A stretch of 64,000 nt of DNA from an uncultured Kangiella sp. (lineage in GTDB: Bacteria; Pseudomonadota; Gammaproteobacteria; Enterobacterales; Kangiellaceae). The DNA lies in NCBI GenBank assembly GCA_947498625.1, contig CANMKR010000001.1:674090-738089 (forward strand). The letters run 5' to 3'. Shown here piece by piece: positions 49,389-58,264 of the stretch (position 1 is the first letter of the stretch; every line of letters begins with the position of its first letter). The translations under genes were made by a program, and so were the position numbers. The notes under the pieces were generated by a model. The model did not search any database and was not told the DNA's origin. It saw only the letters and a list, made by a program, of their open reading frames with translations.

Positions 49389-49721
49389 TTAGCCAACCAT
49401 ATCTTTTAATTTCTTCAATGGACGGATTTTAACTGCAATTGAAGCAGGCTTAGCTTTGAACATAGTTTCTTCGCCAGTGAAAGGGTTGATACCTTTACGA
49501 GCTTTTTTAGCTGGCTTTTTAACCGTGCTGATTTTTAATAAACCAGGTAAAGTGAATTCGCCACAAGCGCGTTTTTTAACGTGACGCTCGATAACTACGC
49601 CTAATTCGTCGATTACCGCACCTACGTCTTTTTTAGTTAATCCAGTTTGTTCTGCGATTTCGTTAAGGATTTGCGTTTTTGTAAATTTGTCTTTTACTGC
49701 AGTTATTTTACGGTCTGCCAT
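49389..49721 (-). CDS. HU-family DNA-binding protein, long form
   Basis: The 110-residue protein has an N-terminal extension of about 12 residues, then the HU/IHF fold: FTKTQILNEIAEQTGLTKKDVGAVIDELGVVI and GEFTLPGLLKISTVKKPAKKARKGINPFTGEE, the arm carrying the basic tip. It ends KIRPLKKLKDMV. This is the Lys-rich HU variant common in Oceanospirillales, distinct from HupA/HupB. It is divergent from rplM with inverted repeats in its upstream region. Confidence 0.88.
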   Translation of the reverse strand: MADRKITAVKDKFTKTQILNEIAEQTGLTKKDVGAVIDELGVVIERHVKKRACGEFTLPGLLKISTVKKPAKKARKGINPFTGEETMFKAKPASIAVKIRPLKKLKDMVG

Positions 49722-49842
49722 TATTTTTCCTTTGCCTCATGTTAAATGACTGTTAAAATTGCTTTCGTCTTGGCGAGTAATGCAAAATTGACTCCCCCAG
49801 CGCTTTTTATAGCGCTAAAAGCCCGTTAAATAAAGTCTTTTG

Positions 49843-49868
49843 TTGCGAATTAAGGCTAAAATTCGCAA
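49843..49868. repeat. 9-bp inverted repeat between the HU gene and rplM
   Basis: TTGCGAATT (49843-49851) and AATTCGCAA (49860-49868) are perfect arms around AAGGCTAA. A second pair, AGCGCT at 49799 and 49811, flanks a TATAAA on the minus strand (likely -10 of the HU gene). Both fit regulator binding between the divergent genes. Confidence 0.4.
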
Positions 49869-49914
49869 ATATCTCTAGGACAACGAAAAATATTTAATTA
49901 TCTGGCATTACCTC

Positions 49915-49943
49915 TTGTGCATGGGGTGGTGTTTCTGTACAAT
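49915..49943 (+). promoter_or_regulatory. rplM-rpsI promoter
   Basis: TTGTGC (49915-49920), a 17-bp spacer and TACAAT (49938-49943) followed by a GC-rich discriminator TCGCGCT. The start near 49950 gives a leader of about 95 nt, comparable to the E. coli rplM leader through which L13 represses its own operon. Confidence 0.75.
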
Positions 49944-50045
49944 TCGCGCTCTGAATTTTTAGGTGGCGTAAGGCTTTCGTGTGTCGAAATCACAGCTTTT
50001 ACGAACCCTACAATAGAGTGCAAACGGCTTTTGGAGCTCGGAAAG

Positions 50046-50474
50046 ATGAAAACATTTAGTGCAAAGCCTGAAACTGTAAAACGCGACTGGTTCGTAGTTG
50101 ATGCAGAAGGCAAAACTTTAGGTCGTTTAGCGACTGAAGTTGCTCGTCGTTTAAAAGGCAAGCATAAAGCGGAATACACGCCTCACGTTGATACTGGTGA
50201 TTACATCATTATCATTAACGCTGAGAAAGTAACGGTTACTGGTAATAAAGCGGAAGACAAAATGTACTACCGTCACACTGGTTACCCAGGCGGTATCAAA
50301 GAGATCAACTTTAATGACTTACAAGCGCGTAAGCCTGAGATGATCATTGAAAAAGCGGTTAAAGGCATGTTGCCAAGAAATCCTCTTGGTCGCGCTATGT
50401 TCCGTAAATTAAAAGTATATGCGGGTTCTGAGCACGGTCACGCTGCTCAACAACCAATCGCTTTAGAACTATAA
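50046..50474 (+). CDS. rplM: 50S ribosomal protein L13
   Basis: The 142-residue protein, exactly the E. coli length, begins [20 protein letters not shown] and shows [23 protein letters not shown] and [20 protein letters not shown]. The upstream frame to 49917 lies in the leader and is not coding. A GGAAAG site precedes the ATG. rpsI follows after 11 bp. Confidence 0.98.
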   Translation: MKTFSAKPETVKRDWFVVDAEGKTLGRLATEVARRLKGKHKAEYTPHVDTGDYIIIINAEKVTVTGNKAEDKMYYRHTGYPGGIKEINFNDLQARKPEMIIEKAVKGMLPRNPLGRAMFRKLKVYAGSEHGHAAQQPIALEL

Positions 50475-50485
50475 GGTAGAAGACT

Positions 50486-50875
50486 ATGGCTGAACAATAT
50501 TACGGAACTGGTCGTCGTAAAAGCTCTACTGCTCGCGTATTCTTACGTCCAGGCAGTGGTTCTATTACAGTAAACCAAAAATCTTTAGACCAATATTTTG
50601 GTCGTGAAACGTCACGCATGGTCGTTCGTCAACCTTTAGAGTTAACAGAAACTTTAGAAAAGTTCGACGTATACGTAACTGTAGCTGGCGGCGGCGGTAC
50701 TGGCCAAGCCGGTGCAATTCGTCACGGTATTACTCGTGCTTTAATGGAGTATGACGGTGAATTACGTCCTGCACTTCGTAAAGCGGGTTACGTTACTCGT
50801 GATGCTCGTGCAGTTGAGCGTAAGAAAGTTGGCTTACACAAAGCACGTAAGAAACCTCAATTCTCTAAGCGTTAA
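50486..50875 (+). CDS. rpsI: 30S ribosomal protein S9
   Basis: The 129-residue protein has [39 protein letters not shown] and the C-terminal tRNA-contacting KKPQFSKR. It partners L13 in one transcript, ended by a strong terminator 40 bp downstream. Confidence 0.98.
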   Translation: MAEQYYGTGRRKSSTARVFLRPGSGSITVNQKSLDQYFGRETSRMVVRQPLELTETLEKFDVYVTVAGGGGTGQAGAIRHGITRALMEYDGELRPALRKAGYVTRDARAVERKKVGLHKARKKPQFSKR

Positions 50876-50916
50876 TCTGCTGTTGCTCCTTGGGAGCGAG
50901 AATTCAAGAGTTCTAC

Positions 50917-50945
50917 AAAACGCCTGCATTATGCAGGCGTTTTTG
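50917..50945 (+). terminator. Intrinsic terminator of rplM-rpsI
   Basis: AAAACGCCTGCAT (50917-50929) and ATGCAGGCGTTTT (50931-50943) around a T, with a continuing T-run. Strong in both directions. Confidence 0.9.
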
Positions 50946-51025
50946 TTTGATATTTAGGGTCGGAGTAACTTTTCACTCTGCCTCTATCTGTAAATAAATC
51001 TTCTTGCCTGACTGTCGGGTTTCTT

Positions 51026-51745
51026 CTAATAATATTTGATATAGTTTTGCTCTTTTCCTACAGGGATAATGTGCTCTGGCGCAATGACTTCGATTTTAGT
51101 CCAAGGTTTCCAGAACTCTTTTAATTTATCATGAGTTAGTTCATGGTGAATGAGAATAGCTTCCTTGTAGTCGTCACGAAGGTCTAATGGCAGGATGCGC
51201 TTTTTACCTTTCAAGGATAGTTCGATGGTGTGCTGTATGCTTTGAGTATTGGCGTCAACAACAAAGGTAAACAAGCCGCCATCCCATGATTGTTCGTAAT
51301 CGTATGCAATTCCTTGTTCGTCATAGATTGGTTTCCTAAGGTTGTTAGCAACTTCATATTCATATATTTGAACACGCATTTTTTCATACAAGTAATGAGA
51401 GAAGATTAATGCTGAACTTTGCAGCTCTTCAAGTACCTTCTCTTCAACCATTTCATAGGAGGCGGAATAATCATTTTTTGTAACTTTAAGGGTAACTTTA
51501 TTAAAGCCTCTTTCTTCATTAGTTAATACAGAATCATCGAATATTTCTGACATTAATGGGCTAGTTTCAAAAATATCGGATATATATTCAAATTCGGTTT
51601 TGTTATGGAAATATTGAACTGATTCACCATATGAGCCTGAATGATGAAAATTTATGGTAATAAGGATAGTATCCCAATTTTTATCCACAAGTTGATTTTT
51701 GATGTAGCTAACGAATTTGTTGTACTTTTCAATTTGGATAAGCAT
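51026..51745 (-). CDS. Unknown protein between rpsI and petA
   Basis: I do not recognise this 239-residue soluble protein. It has no signal peptide or membrane span, is rich in aromatic and acidic residues, and alternates helical (IEKYNKFVSYIKNQLVDKNW) and strand-like blocks (TILITINFHHSGS, GLFTFVVDANTQSIQHTIEL). Such mixed small proteins are often immunity or ligand-binding proteins, but nothing here identifies a partner. It is AT-rich compared with its neighbours and lies opposite them, in the usual rpsI-petA junction, so recent insertion is likely. Confidence 0.5.
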   Translation of the reverse strand: MLIQIEKYNKFVSYIKNQLVDKNWDTILITINFHHSGSYGESVQYFHNKTEFEYISDIFETSPLMSEIFDDSVLTNEERGFNKVTLKVTKNDYSASYEMVEEKVLEELQSSALIFSHYLYEKMRVQIYEYEVANNLRKPIYDEQGIAYDYEQSWDGGLFTFVVDANTQSIQHTIELSLKGKKRILPLDLRDDYKEAILIHHELTHDKLKEFWKPWTKIEVIAPEHIIPVGKEQNYIKYY

Positions 51746-51851
51746 CAGTTTACGATGGGTTAAGAATTTAATGATTATTTTATTTTATGGATAATTTAAA
51801 AACAATGAGATGAAAGATAACTATGTTCAAGGTCTTTCAGGTCAGACCAGA

Positions 51852-51936
51852 TTGTAAATTCCTTATAATTCCAGTATGATGCGCCACCAGAATGGTGGTA
51901 ATAAATGTATGATTTTTAAGGTTATTTTAGAACCTT
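51852..51936 (+). promoter_or_regulatory. petABC promoter and structured leader
   Basis: TTGTAA (51852-51857), 16 bp and TATAAT (51874-51879). The transcript would start near 51886, within a hairpin CCACCA-GAA-TGGTGG (51884-51898), and carry a second stem AAGGTT/AACCTT (51918-51936) in a leader of about 150 nt before petA. Confidence 0.55.
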
Positions 51937-52040
51937 TCAGTAATTACCAACTTTATCTTATTTTTCAAGTGTTTATCACGCTTTCAGCTTTGTTTTGATG
52001 CGGGATAAATGCTCTTTTTAGAAGTGGGGAGACATACCTA

Positions 52041-52625
52041 ATGAGTAATGAAGGCGTTAATAAAGGACGCAGGAATTTGCTAATCGGTGCCACCGCAGGT
52101 GTTGGTGCTGTTGGAGCAGTTTTCGCGGCTGTGCCTTTCGTCAAATCCTGGAAGCCAAGTGAGAAGGCAAAATCTGCCGGTGCTCCAGTTGAGACTGACT
52201 ATAGTAAGCTTGAATTTGGCCAGCAAATTACGATTGAATGGCGCGGTAAACCTGTATGGGTTATGCGTCGTGATCCAGCCATGTTAGATGCGGTAAGCGC
52301 TTCAAATGACTTAGTGGCTGATCCTGCTTCTGAAAACGAGAAGCAGCAACCGGAAAATTGTAAAAACGAATACCGCTCAATCGATCCTGAGATATTCGTA
52401 GCAGTTGGTCTTTGTACTCACTTAGGTTGTTCACCAAAATTATTTGCCGATGCGGGTTCTGTAGACGCTACTTGGTTAGGCGGCTTCTTTTGTGCTTGCC
52501 ACGGTTCTAAGTTTGATTTGGCTGGCCGTGTTCATAAGTCAGTTCCTGCAAATGCTAACTTATTAATCCCGCCATATACGATTGATACGGCGAGCAAGAA
52601 AATCCTGGTGGGAGGTGAGAGCTAA
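52041..52625 (+). CDS. petA: Ubiquinol-cytochrome c reductase Rieske subunit
   Basis: The 194-residue Fe-S subunit has a Tat-type N-terminus (KGRRNLLIGATAGVGAVGAVFAAVPFV) that stays as anchor, and 2Fe-2S ligands in CTHLGC and CACHGS. It passes electrons from ubiquinol to cytochrome c1. Its stop overlaps the petB start by one base. Confidence 0.96.
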   Translation: MSNEGVNKGRRNLLIGATAGVGAVGAVFAAVPFVKSWKPSEKAKSAGAPVETDYSKLEFGQQITIEWRGKPVWVMRRDPAMLDAVSASNDLVADPASENEKQQPENCKNEYRSIDPEIFVAVGLCTHLGCSPKLFADAGSVDATWLGGFFCACHGSKFDLAGRVHKSVPANANLLIPPYTIDTASKKILVGGES

Positions 52626-53836
52626 TGTTTAAGAACCTTTTTGAATGGTTTGATGCGCGCTTTCCTGCGAGTAAAGTTTGGAACGAGCATTTAGCGGAAT
52701 ATTACGCGCCAAAAAACTTTAACTTCTGGTACTTCTTTGGCTCTTTAGCTTTATTAGTATTAGTAAACCAATTATTAACCGGTATCTGGTTAACCATGTT
52801 CTATAGCCCAAGCGAGCCATTTGCTTCAGTAGAGTACATTATGCGTGATGTAGAAATGGGTTGGTTAATTCGTTATTTACACTCGACGGGTGCTTCGGCC
52901 TTCTTCGTAGTAGTTTACTTGCATATGTTCCGTGGCGTTATGTACGGTTCGTTCAAGAAGCCGCGCGAATTAGTCTGGATCTTCGGCATGATCATCTTCG
53001 TGTTATTAATGGCTGAAGCTTTTATGGGGTATTTATTACCTTGGGGTCAAATGTCGTTCTGGGGTGCGCAGGTAATTGTTAACCTCTTTGCTACTATTCC
53101 TTACTTCGGTGAAGATTTGGTTGAGTGGATCCGCGGTGACTTTACTTTATCTTTAGCGACTCTAAACCGCTTCTTCGCATTGCATGTAGTGGCCGTTCCA
53201 TTAGCGCTAGTGGCGATGGTTTTCTTACACATTGTCGCTTTACACAAGGTTGGTTCTAACAACCCTGATGGCGTTGATATTAAAGAGCATAAAGATGAAA
53301 ACGGTATTCCTTTAGATGGTATTCCTTTCCACCCTTACTACACAGTTAAAGATATTGTGGGCGTGGTGGTGTTCTTAATCATCTTCTTAGCGATTGTATT
53401 CTTCGCACCAGATTTAGGCGGTTATTTCTTAGAGCGTCCTAACTTTGAGCCGGCGAATCCGTTAAAGACACCAGATGTTATTGCTCCGGTATGGTACTTC
53501 ACACCGTTCTACACGGTACTACGTGCAGTTCCTGACCCATTCCTAGGATTCCTAGCAATGGCAGCGGCAATTGTTGTTTTATTCTTGTTACCTTGGTTAG
53601 ACCGACAAAAAGTGAAGTCCATCCGTTATCGCGGCACTTCTTACAAACTAGCATTAGCCTTGTTTGTAATCTGCTTTATTTTATTGGGTTGGTTAGGCGT
53701 TCAAAGCCCAACACCAGTTAAAACATTGTTAGGCCAAATAGCTACGTTCTATTACTTCTTGTTCTTCTTAGTGATCTTGCCATTATTGCCAAGATTCGAG
53801 AAGACTAAGCCAGTACCAGAGAGGGTGACACACTAA
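52625..53836 (+). CDS. petB: Cytochrome b of the bc1 complex
   Basis: The 403-residue full-length cytochrome b has eight membrane spans. Haem-ligand helices contain IRYLHSTGASAFFVVVYLHMFRG and LNRFFALHVVAVPLALVAMVFLHIVALH; the Qo motif is seen as PVWYF (the PEWY position). It overlaps petA and petC by one base each. Confidence 0.97.
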   Translation: MFKNLFEWFDARFPASKVWNEHLAEYYAPKNFNFWYFFGSLALLVLVNQLLTGIWLTMFYSPSEPFASVEYIMRDVEMGWLIRYLHSTGASAFFVVVYLHMFRGVMYGSFKKPRELVWIFGMIIFVLLMAEAFMGYLLPWGQMSFWGAQVIVNLFATIPYFGEDLVEWIRGDFTLSLATLNRFFALHVVAVPLALVAMVFLHIVALHKVGSNNPDGVDIKEHKDENGIPLDGIPFHPYYTVKDIVGVVVFLIIFLAIVFFAPDLGGYFLERPNFEPANPLKTPDVIAPVWYFTPFYTVLRAVPDPFLGFLAMAAAIVVLFLLPWLDRQKVKSIRYRGTSYKLALALFVICFILLGWLGVQSPTPVKTLLGQIATFYYFLFFLVILPLLPRFEKTKPVPERVTH

Positions 53837-54687
53837 TGAAAAAGCTCATTATTACTGCAATTACTGCATTATCGCTAGCTGCTCCAGTTGCTTTCTCAGC
53901 AGGCGGTGGCACGACTTACCCAAATGAAAAAGCTAATGTTAATCTAGCCAACCAAGAGTCTCTGCAAAATGGTGCCAAGCTTTATTTGAACTATTGCGCA
54001 GGCTGCCACTCGATGGAATATGTGCGTTACTCGCGTATCGCACAAGATTTAGGTCTTACTGAAGAGCAGGTTATGGCTAACTTGGTTATGGGTGATCAAA
54101 AATTTGGTGACCCTATCAAGAAAAGCATGACTAAAGGCTATGCAAAAAAAGTGTTTGGTGTCGATCCTTTAGACTTAAGTTTAGCTGCCCGTGTTCGTGG
54201 TGAAGATTGGCTTTATAACTACTTAACGTCTTTCTATGCCGATCCTTCTCGTCCTTACGGCATGAATAATACGGTGTTCCCAGATGTAGGTATGCCGCAC
54301 ATTCTTGCTGATTTACAAGGCGAGCAAGTATTAACTGAAGAGTGGGTTGCAGCAGAGTCAGCTATCAAAGCAGCAAAAAATATCATTGCTGACGGTAATG
54401 CTACGGATGCACAAAAGTCTGAAGCAAATAAGAGCTTAGCAGAAGCTGAAGAGGCTAAGGCACAGCTTTCAGCTGAAGGTGGAATCTTTGTACAGACTCA
54501 AGAAGGTGAATTAACTCCTGAAGAGTACAAAGAAGAAATGCGTGATCTGGTAGCTTTCATGGCTTATACCGCTAATCCAGTCAAGCTTCAAAGTCAAAGC
54601 ATGGGTATTTGGGCAATTTTATTCTTATTATTATTGCTAGTCCCTGCGTATTTCCTGAAGAAAGAATTCTGGAAAGACATTCATTAA
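53836..54687 (+). CDS. petC: Cytochrome c1 with an Ala/Glu-rich insert
   Basis: The 283-residue subunit has a cleaved signal (to about FSAGG), haem-binding CAGCH (54-58), axial Met153 in VGMPHIL and a C-terminal membrane anchor (about 256-274). Between the Met ligand and the anchor (about 165-215) lies an Ala/Glu/Lys-rich helical insert (EEWVAAESAIKAAKNIIADG... AEAEEAKAQL) in place of the usual Cys-bearing variable loop. The complex couples quinol oxidation to proton release. Confidence 0.95.
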   Translation: MKKLIITAITALSLAAPVAFSAGGGTTYPNEKANVNLANQESLQNGAKLYLNYCAGCHSMEYVRYSRIAQDLGLTEEQVMANLVMGDQKFGDPIKKSMTKGYAKKVFGVDPLDLSLAARVRGEDWLYNYLTSFYADPSRPYGMNNTVFPDVGMPHILADLQGEQVLTEEWVAAESAIKAAKNIIADGNATDAQKSEANKSLAEAEEAKAQLSAEGGIFVQTQEGELTPEEYKEEMRDLVAFMAYTANPVKLQSQSMGIWAILFLLLLLVPAYFLKKEFWKDIH

Positions 54688-54695
54688 AAGTTCGT

Positions 54696-54728
54696 AGGCT
54701 TAGCACCTTTAAGTGCTAAGCCTTTTTT
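54696..54728 (+). terminator. Intrinsic terminator of petABC
   Basis: AGGCTTAGCAC (54696-54706), loop CTTTAA and GTGCTAAGCCT (54713-54723) followed by T-run. It ends 17 bp before sspA, so sspAB need a promoter inside this gap or readthrough. Confidence 0.9.
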
Positions 54729-54744
54729 ATTTAGGAGAACATCT

Positions 54745-55374
54745 ATGGCAGTTGTAGCCAAACGTTCAGTAATGACTTTATTCTCAGGCAATGATGCTTA
54801 TAGCCATCAAGTGCGTATTGTGTTGGCAGAGAAGGGTGTTAATTTTGAAGTGGTAGAAGTTGCAGGTGATAATATCCCTGAAGATTTACGCGATTTAAAT
54901 CCTTATGGTTCAGTTCCAACTTTAATTGATCGTGATTTAGTATTGTATGAAGCAAATATCATCATGGAATATTTAGATGAGCGCTTCCCACATCCGCCTC
55001 TAATGCCGGTTTATCCAGTAACCCGTGGGCGTAGCCGTTTAATGATTCATCGTATCCAAAAAGAGTGGTACACCCAATTTGAAATCATTAACAATGGTAC
55101 CGAAGCTAAAGCGAAAAAAGCACGTAAGCAGTTACAAGAAAGTATCATGGCATTATCACCAGTGTTTGGTGCTAGTGATTATTTTATGAGTGAAGAGTTT
55201 TCTTTAGTTGATTGTGTGATAGCTCCGCTGTTATGGCGCGCTGAACAATTGGGTTTAGAAATTTCGGGTAAAGGTTCTAAAGCTATTCACGACTACATGG
55301 ATCGTATTTTTGAACGTGAGTCGTTCAAAGTCAGCTTAACGGAAGAAGAGCAAGAACTCAGAATGGGACTTTAA
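54745..55374 (+). CDS. sspA: Stringent starvation protein A
   Basis: The 209-residue GST-fold protein (KRSVMTLFSGNDAYSHQVRIVLAEKGV, NPYGSVPTLIDRDLVLYEANIIMEYLDERFPHPPLMP) binds RNA polymerase in stress. The N-terminal Cys of catalytic GSTs is lacking, as normal. It follows petABC and precedes sspB by 10 bp. Confidence 0.96.
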   Translation: MAVVAKRSVMTLFSGNDAYSHQVRIVLAEKGVNFEVVEVAGDNIPEDLRDLNPYGSVPTLIDRDLVLYEANIIMEYLDERFPHPPLMPVYPVTRGRSRLMIHRIQKEWYTQFEIINNGTEAKAKKARKQLQESIMALSPVFGASDYFMSEEFSLVDCVIAPLLWRAEQLGLEISGKGSKAIHDYMDRIFERESFKVSLTEEEQELRMGL

Positions 55375-55384
55375 GCTCAGGATT

Positions 55385-55786
55385 ATGGCTAATCTAACGC
55401 CATTACAGCCTTACTTGCTTATCGCTTATTATGAGTGGATGCTGGATAACGATTGGACCCCTCAAATTCTAGTGGATGCCAGTCATCCACAAGTGGATAT
55501 TCCTCAGCAGTTTGCTAACGAAGGTAAGATCGTTTTGAATATATCACCAAGTGCGGTTGGTGATTACCATATGGATCATGAAGCGATTAGTTTCAAAGCA
55601 CGGTTTTCAGGTTCCTCTTTGAATATTTACGTGCCTTTAAATTCTATCTTAGCGATTTATACCCGTGAAAATGATAAAGGCATTATGTTCTCGCCTGAAA
55701 TGTATGAAGGCGAAGTTTCAGAAAGTCCTGACGATGACCCACCAAAGCCTAGCAAGGGTAAACCCAGCTTAAGAGTTGTTAAATAA
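55385..55786 (+). CDS. sspB: ClpXP adaptor SspB
   Basis: The 133-residue adaptor delivers ssrA-tagged proteins to ClpXP. The substrate domain (LTPLQPYLLIAYYEWMLDND... VPLNSILAIYTREN) is followed by an acidic linker and the C-terminal ClpX-binding motif LRVVK. Followed by a strong terminator. Confidence 0.96.
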   Translation: MANLTPLQPYLLIAYYEWMLDNDWTPQILVDASHPQVDIPQQFANEGKIVLNISPSAVGDYHMDHEAISFKARFSGSSLNIYVPLNSILAIYTRENDKGIMFSPEMYEGEVSESPDDDPPKPSKGKPSLRVVK

Positions 55787-55791
55787 GTATT

Positions 55792-55819
55792 AAAAAAGCC
55801 AGCAAATGCTGGCTTTTTT
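55792..55819 (+). terminator. Intrinsic terminator after sspB
   Basis: AAAAAAGCCAGCA (55792-55804), AA and TGCTGGCTTTTTT (55807-55819). Symmetric; it also serves the convergent small gene. Confidence 0.9.
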
Positions 55820-55836
55820 GTATGCTAAATAAGTGA

Positions 55837-56109
55837 TTACATTACGTCCGATAATTTAACCGTTTTACCACAGTGCTTAGATTGGATTTTAAAAATAACT
55901 TCTTTTTTTGAGCCACTCTTTGCTTTGCGGACTTCCTTACCGGTTTTACAACTAAAAGAAGTGCTACTGCCTTTATTTAAAGTAACAAAGCCCGAGCCGG
56001 TATGAATGCTTTGTTTACTACCAGTATCATTAACTAATTTCACATTGGCCGCAAAAGCAGCAAGTGGTAATAGTGTTGCGATTAAAAAAAATGTTTTAAC
56101 AGTTTTCAT
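55837..56109 (-). CDS. Small secreted protein, two cysteines
   Basis: The 90-residue product has a clear signal peptide (MKTVKTFFLIATLLPLAAFA-AN). The mature 70 residues are basic with two Cys (in SFSCKTG and KHCGKT) that could form one disulfide. The first strand VKLVNDTGSKQ resembles the start of a small Ig-like or beta-barrel fold. Function is unknown. It shares the terminator region with sspB and follows dolP on the minus strand with its own AAGGAAA site. Confidence 0.6.
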   Translation of the reverse strand: MKTVKTFFLIATLLPLAAFAANVKLVNDTGSKQSIHTGSGFVTLNKGSSTSFSCKTGKEVRKAKSGSKKEVIFKIQSKHCGKTVKLSDVM

Positions 56110-56161
56110 TTTGTTTTCCTTGTTTTGATTGTGTTTAATCCTGCAGTATTAAAGTTGGCTA

Positions 56162-56689
56162 TTAATCAATATACTCAAATATCTTTACGACCTTATTGAC
56201 GCCGCTAATGTTTCTGGCAACTAAAGCAGCTTTGTCTCCTTCAGCTCTAGTAACCAAGCCCATTAAAAATACTTCTTTGTTTTCTGTACGAACGGTAATT
56301 CGTTTTGAATCTAAACCTTTCTCGGCAGTCAAGCTAGAGCGAACTTTTGTCGATATCCAAGTATCACCAAAACCACTCACATCTTCGGGATTACCGACTC
56401 TGAGTTCATTAAAAACTTTGCGAATTTCGGGCACATCAGTAATGATCTGACTCACTTGTGCTTTAACTGATTCATTAGGCACTTGGCCATAAATTAAAAC
56501 GTACAAGTTATGGCTATCAACCTCAATCTTGGCAGGTTGATTTTGCTCTTCGACATCTCGTAGTAAATTATAAACACGAGACTCGATGCTATTGTCTTCA
56601 AAAATAGTGCCAAAGGTAGTACAGCCAACAAGAGCAAGACTGCAAAAAAATAAACTGATCAATGTTTTTGATGGTTTCATTGGTAGCAT
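56162..56689 (-). CDS. dolP: Outer-membrane lipoprotein DolP (YraP), dual BON domain
   Basis: The 175-residue lipoprotein has lipobox LVGC (Cys about 23) and two BON domains (about 35-100 and 105-170) with ENKEVFLMGLVTRAEGDKAALVARNISGVNKVV in the second. DolP supports BAM and outer-membrane integrity. An AGG eight bases upstream supports the ATG at 56689; an ATG three codons later is possible. It belongs to the lpoA-yraN-diaA-dolP block. Confidence 0.92.
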   Translation of the reverse strand: MLPMKPSKTLISLFFCSLALVGCTTFGTIFEDNSIESRVYNLLRDVEEQNQPAKIEVDSHNLYVLIYGQVPNESVKAQVSQIITDVPEIRKVFNELRVGNPEDVSGFGDTWISTKVRSSLTAEKGLDSKRITVRTENKEVFLMGLVTRAEGDKAALVARNISGVNKVVKIFEYID

Positions 56690-56704
56690 TTTATGAACCT
56701 ATTG

Positions 56705-57193
56705 TTATTTAACAACTAAACGAATGGGTAGAGCAAAGGAAGTCGCGACCGCTTTATCGTTCTGAATAGCTGGCATCATCTTCGGTAACGATAGTAACAC
56801 TCGCTTTGTTTCTTGTAACAGCTGAGGGATTTTCTCATTGCTGGTGACTTTAACTACATGTCCGTCACTGCTAATGACAAATGAAGCCATGATTCTATGA
56901 CTTTCAATTCCTCTGCTAGTAAAGTACTGCATATTAAATTTTCGTTGAACATGACGCCCGACTCTTTGCGATAAGCAGCGTAAGAGTTGTGGCTTATTTG
57001 CGTTTTCATCGCACCCGGGGAATACGGGAATCCTATCAACAAGAAAAGGAGCTACTAGCGGCTCAGTCACATTTTGCTCATTGGAGACTTTAGGAGCTGG
57101 CACTTGTTGCGGATATTCTTGAACAGCTTTCTCCTTCGATACACAAGCAGCCAGAACCGTTAGCATTAATAAAATTAAAAAGTGTTTCATCAT
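56705..57193 (-). CDS. Lipoprotein with TonB-C-like domain
   Basis: The 162-residue protein has a lipoprotein signal with lipobox LAAC (Cys about 17), a short Pro-rich linker and a C-terminal domain (VFPGCDENANKPQLLRCLSQRV, then FVISSDGHVVKVTSNE) reminiscent of the TonB C-terminal fold of some energy transducer proteins, with two Cys possibly bonded. It lacks a membrane helix and ExbBD genes nearby, so it is not a working TonB. It lies between diaA and dolP, which are usually adjacent. Function unknown. Confidence 0.6.
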   Translation of the reverse strand: MMKHFLILLMLTVLAACVSKEKAVQEYPQQVPAPKVSNEQNVTEPLVAPFLVDRIPVFPGCDENANKPQLLRCLSQRVGRHVQRKFNMQYFTSRGIESHRIMASFVISSDGHVVKVTSNEKIPQLLQETKRVLLSLPKMMPAIQNDKAVATSFALPIRLVVK

Positions 57194-57232
57194 ATTCTTC
57201 TAAATAGCAAAATGGTCATAAGGGATAAAAAT

Positions 57233-57832
<600 letters not shown>

Positions 57833-57848
57833 TTAGGTTTTTGTTAGT

Positions 57849-58262
57849 TTACCAAGCATTGGCTTGAAAGGCATTGCTTTGCCAATCAGCTTTAAAACTT
57901 TCTTTATTGTTCTTATCGCTTGAAATCGATACTACATCAAATCGAGCGTTATAGTTTGAAAACTTACGCTCTTTTTGTAAGAAAACTTGTGCAGTTTTTA
58001 TTAGTTTCTTTTGTTTATAAATAGTAACGGTTTCAGAACCAGTTCCATAATCTGAATTTGCCCTATAACGCACTTCCACAAATACTAGAGTTTCTGGGCT
58101 GCTATTGCAGTCTAAAAAAATCAGATCGATTTCGCCAAAGCGACTGTGGTAGTTCTGCTCAATAAACTTGAGCCCTTTAGCACAAAGGTAATCTTTGCAC
58201 CAAGCTTCTGCTACTTGTCCTTTCGCTTGGCTATCTTTTTCCATAGGTGAAAGTTTAGGCAA
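57849..58262 (-). CDS. yraN: YraN-family (UPF0102) nuclease-like protein
   Basis: The 137-residue protein has the Holliday-resolvase-like fold marks: GQVAEAWCKDYL, HSRFGEIDLIFLD and LVFVEVRYRANSDYG, which carry the D-x(n)-E-x-K-like metal residues (Lys position is Arg). Role unknown. It begins 2 bp after the lpoA stop and is 31 bp upstream of diaA. Confidence 0.92.
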   Translation of the reverse strand: MPKLSPMEKDSQAKGQVAEAWCKDYLCAKGLKFIEQNYHSRFGEIDLIFLDCNSSPETLVFVEVRYRANSDYGTGSETVTIYKQKKLIKTAQVFLQKERKFSNYNARFDVVSISSDKNNKESFKADWQSNAFQANAW

Positions 58263-58264
58263 TT

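Noticed and set aside
49917-50045. N-terminal extension of rplM
   Set aside because: It overlaps the promoter and leader; L13 starts at MKTFSAKP and then has the exact usual length.
56705-57193. A working TonB energy transducer
   Set aside because: It is a lipoprotein without a membrane helix or long periplasmic spacer, and there are no exbB/exbD genes nearby.
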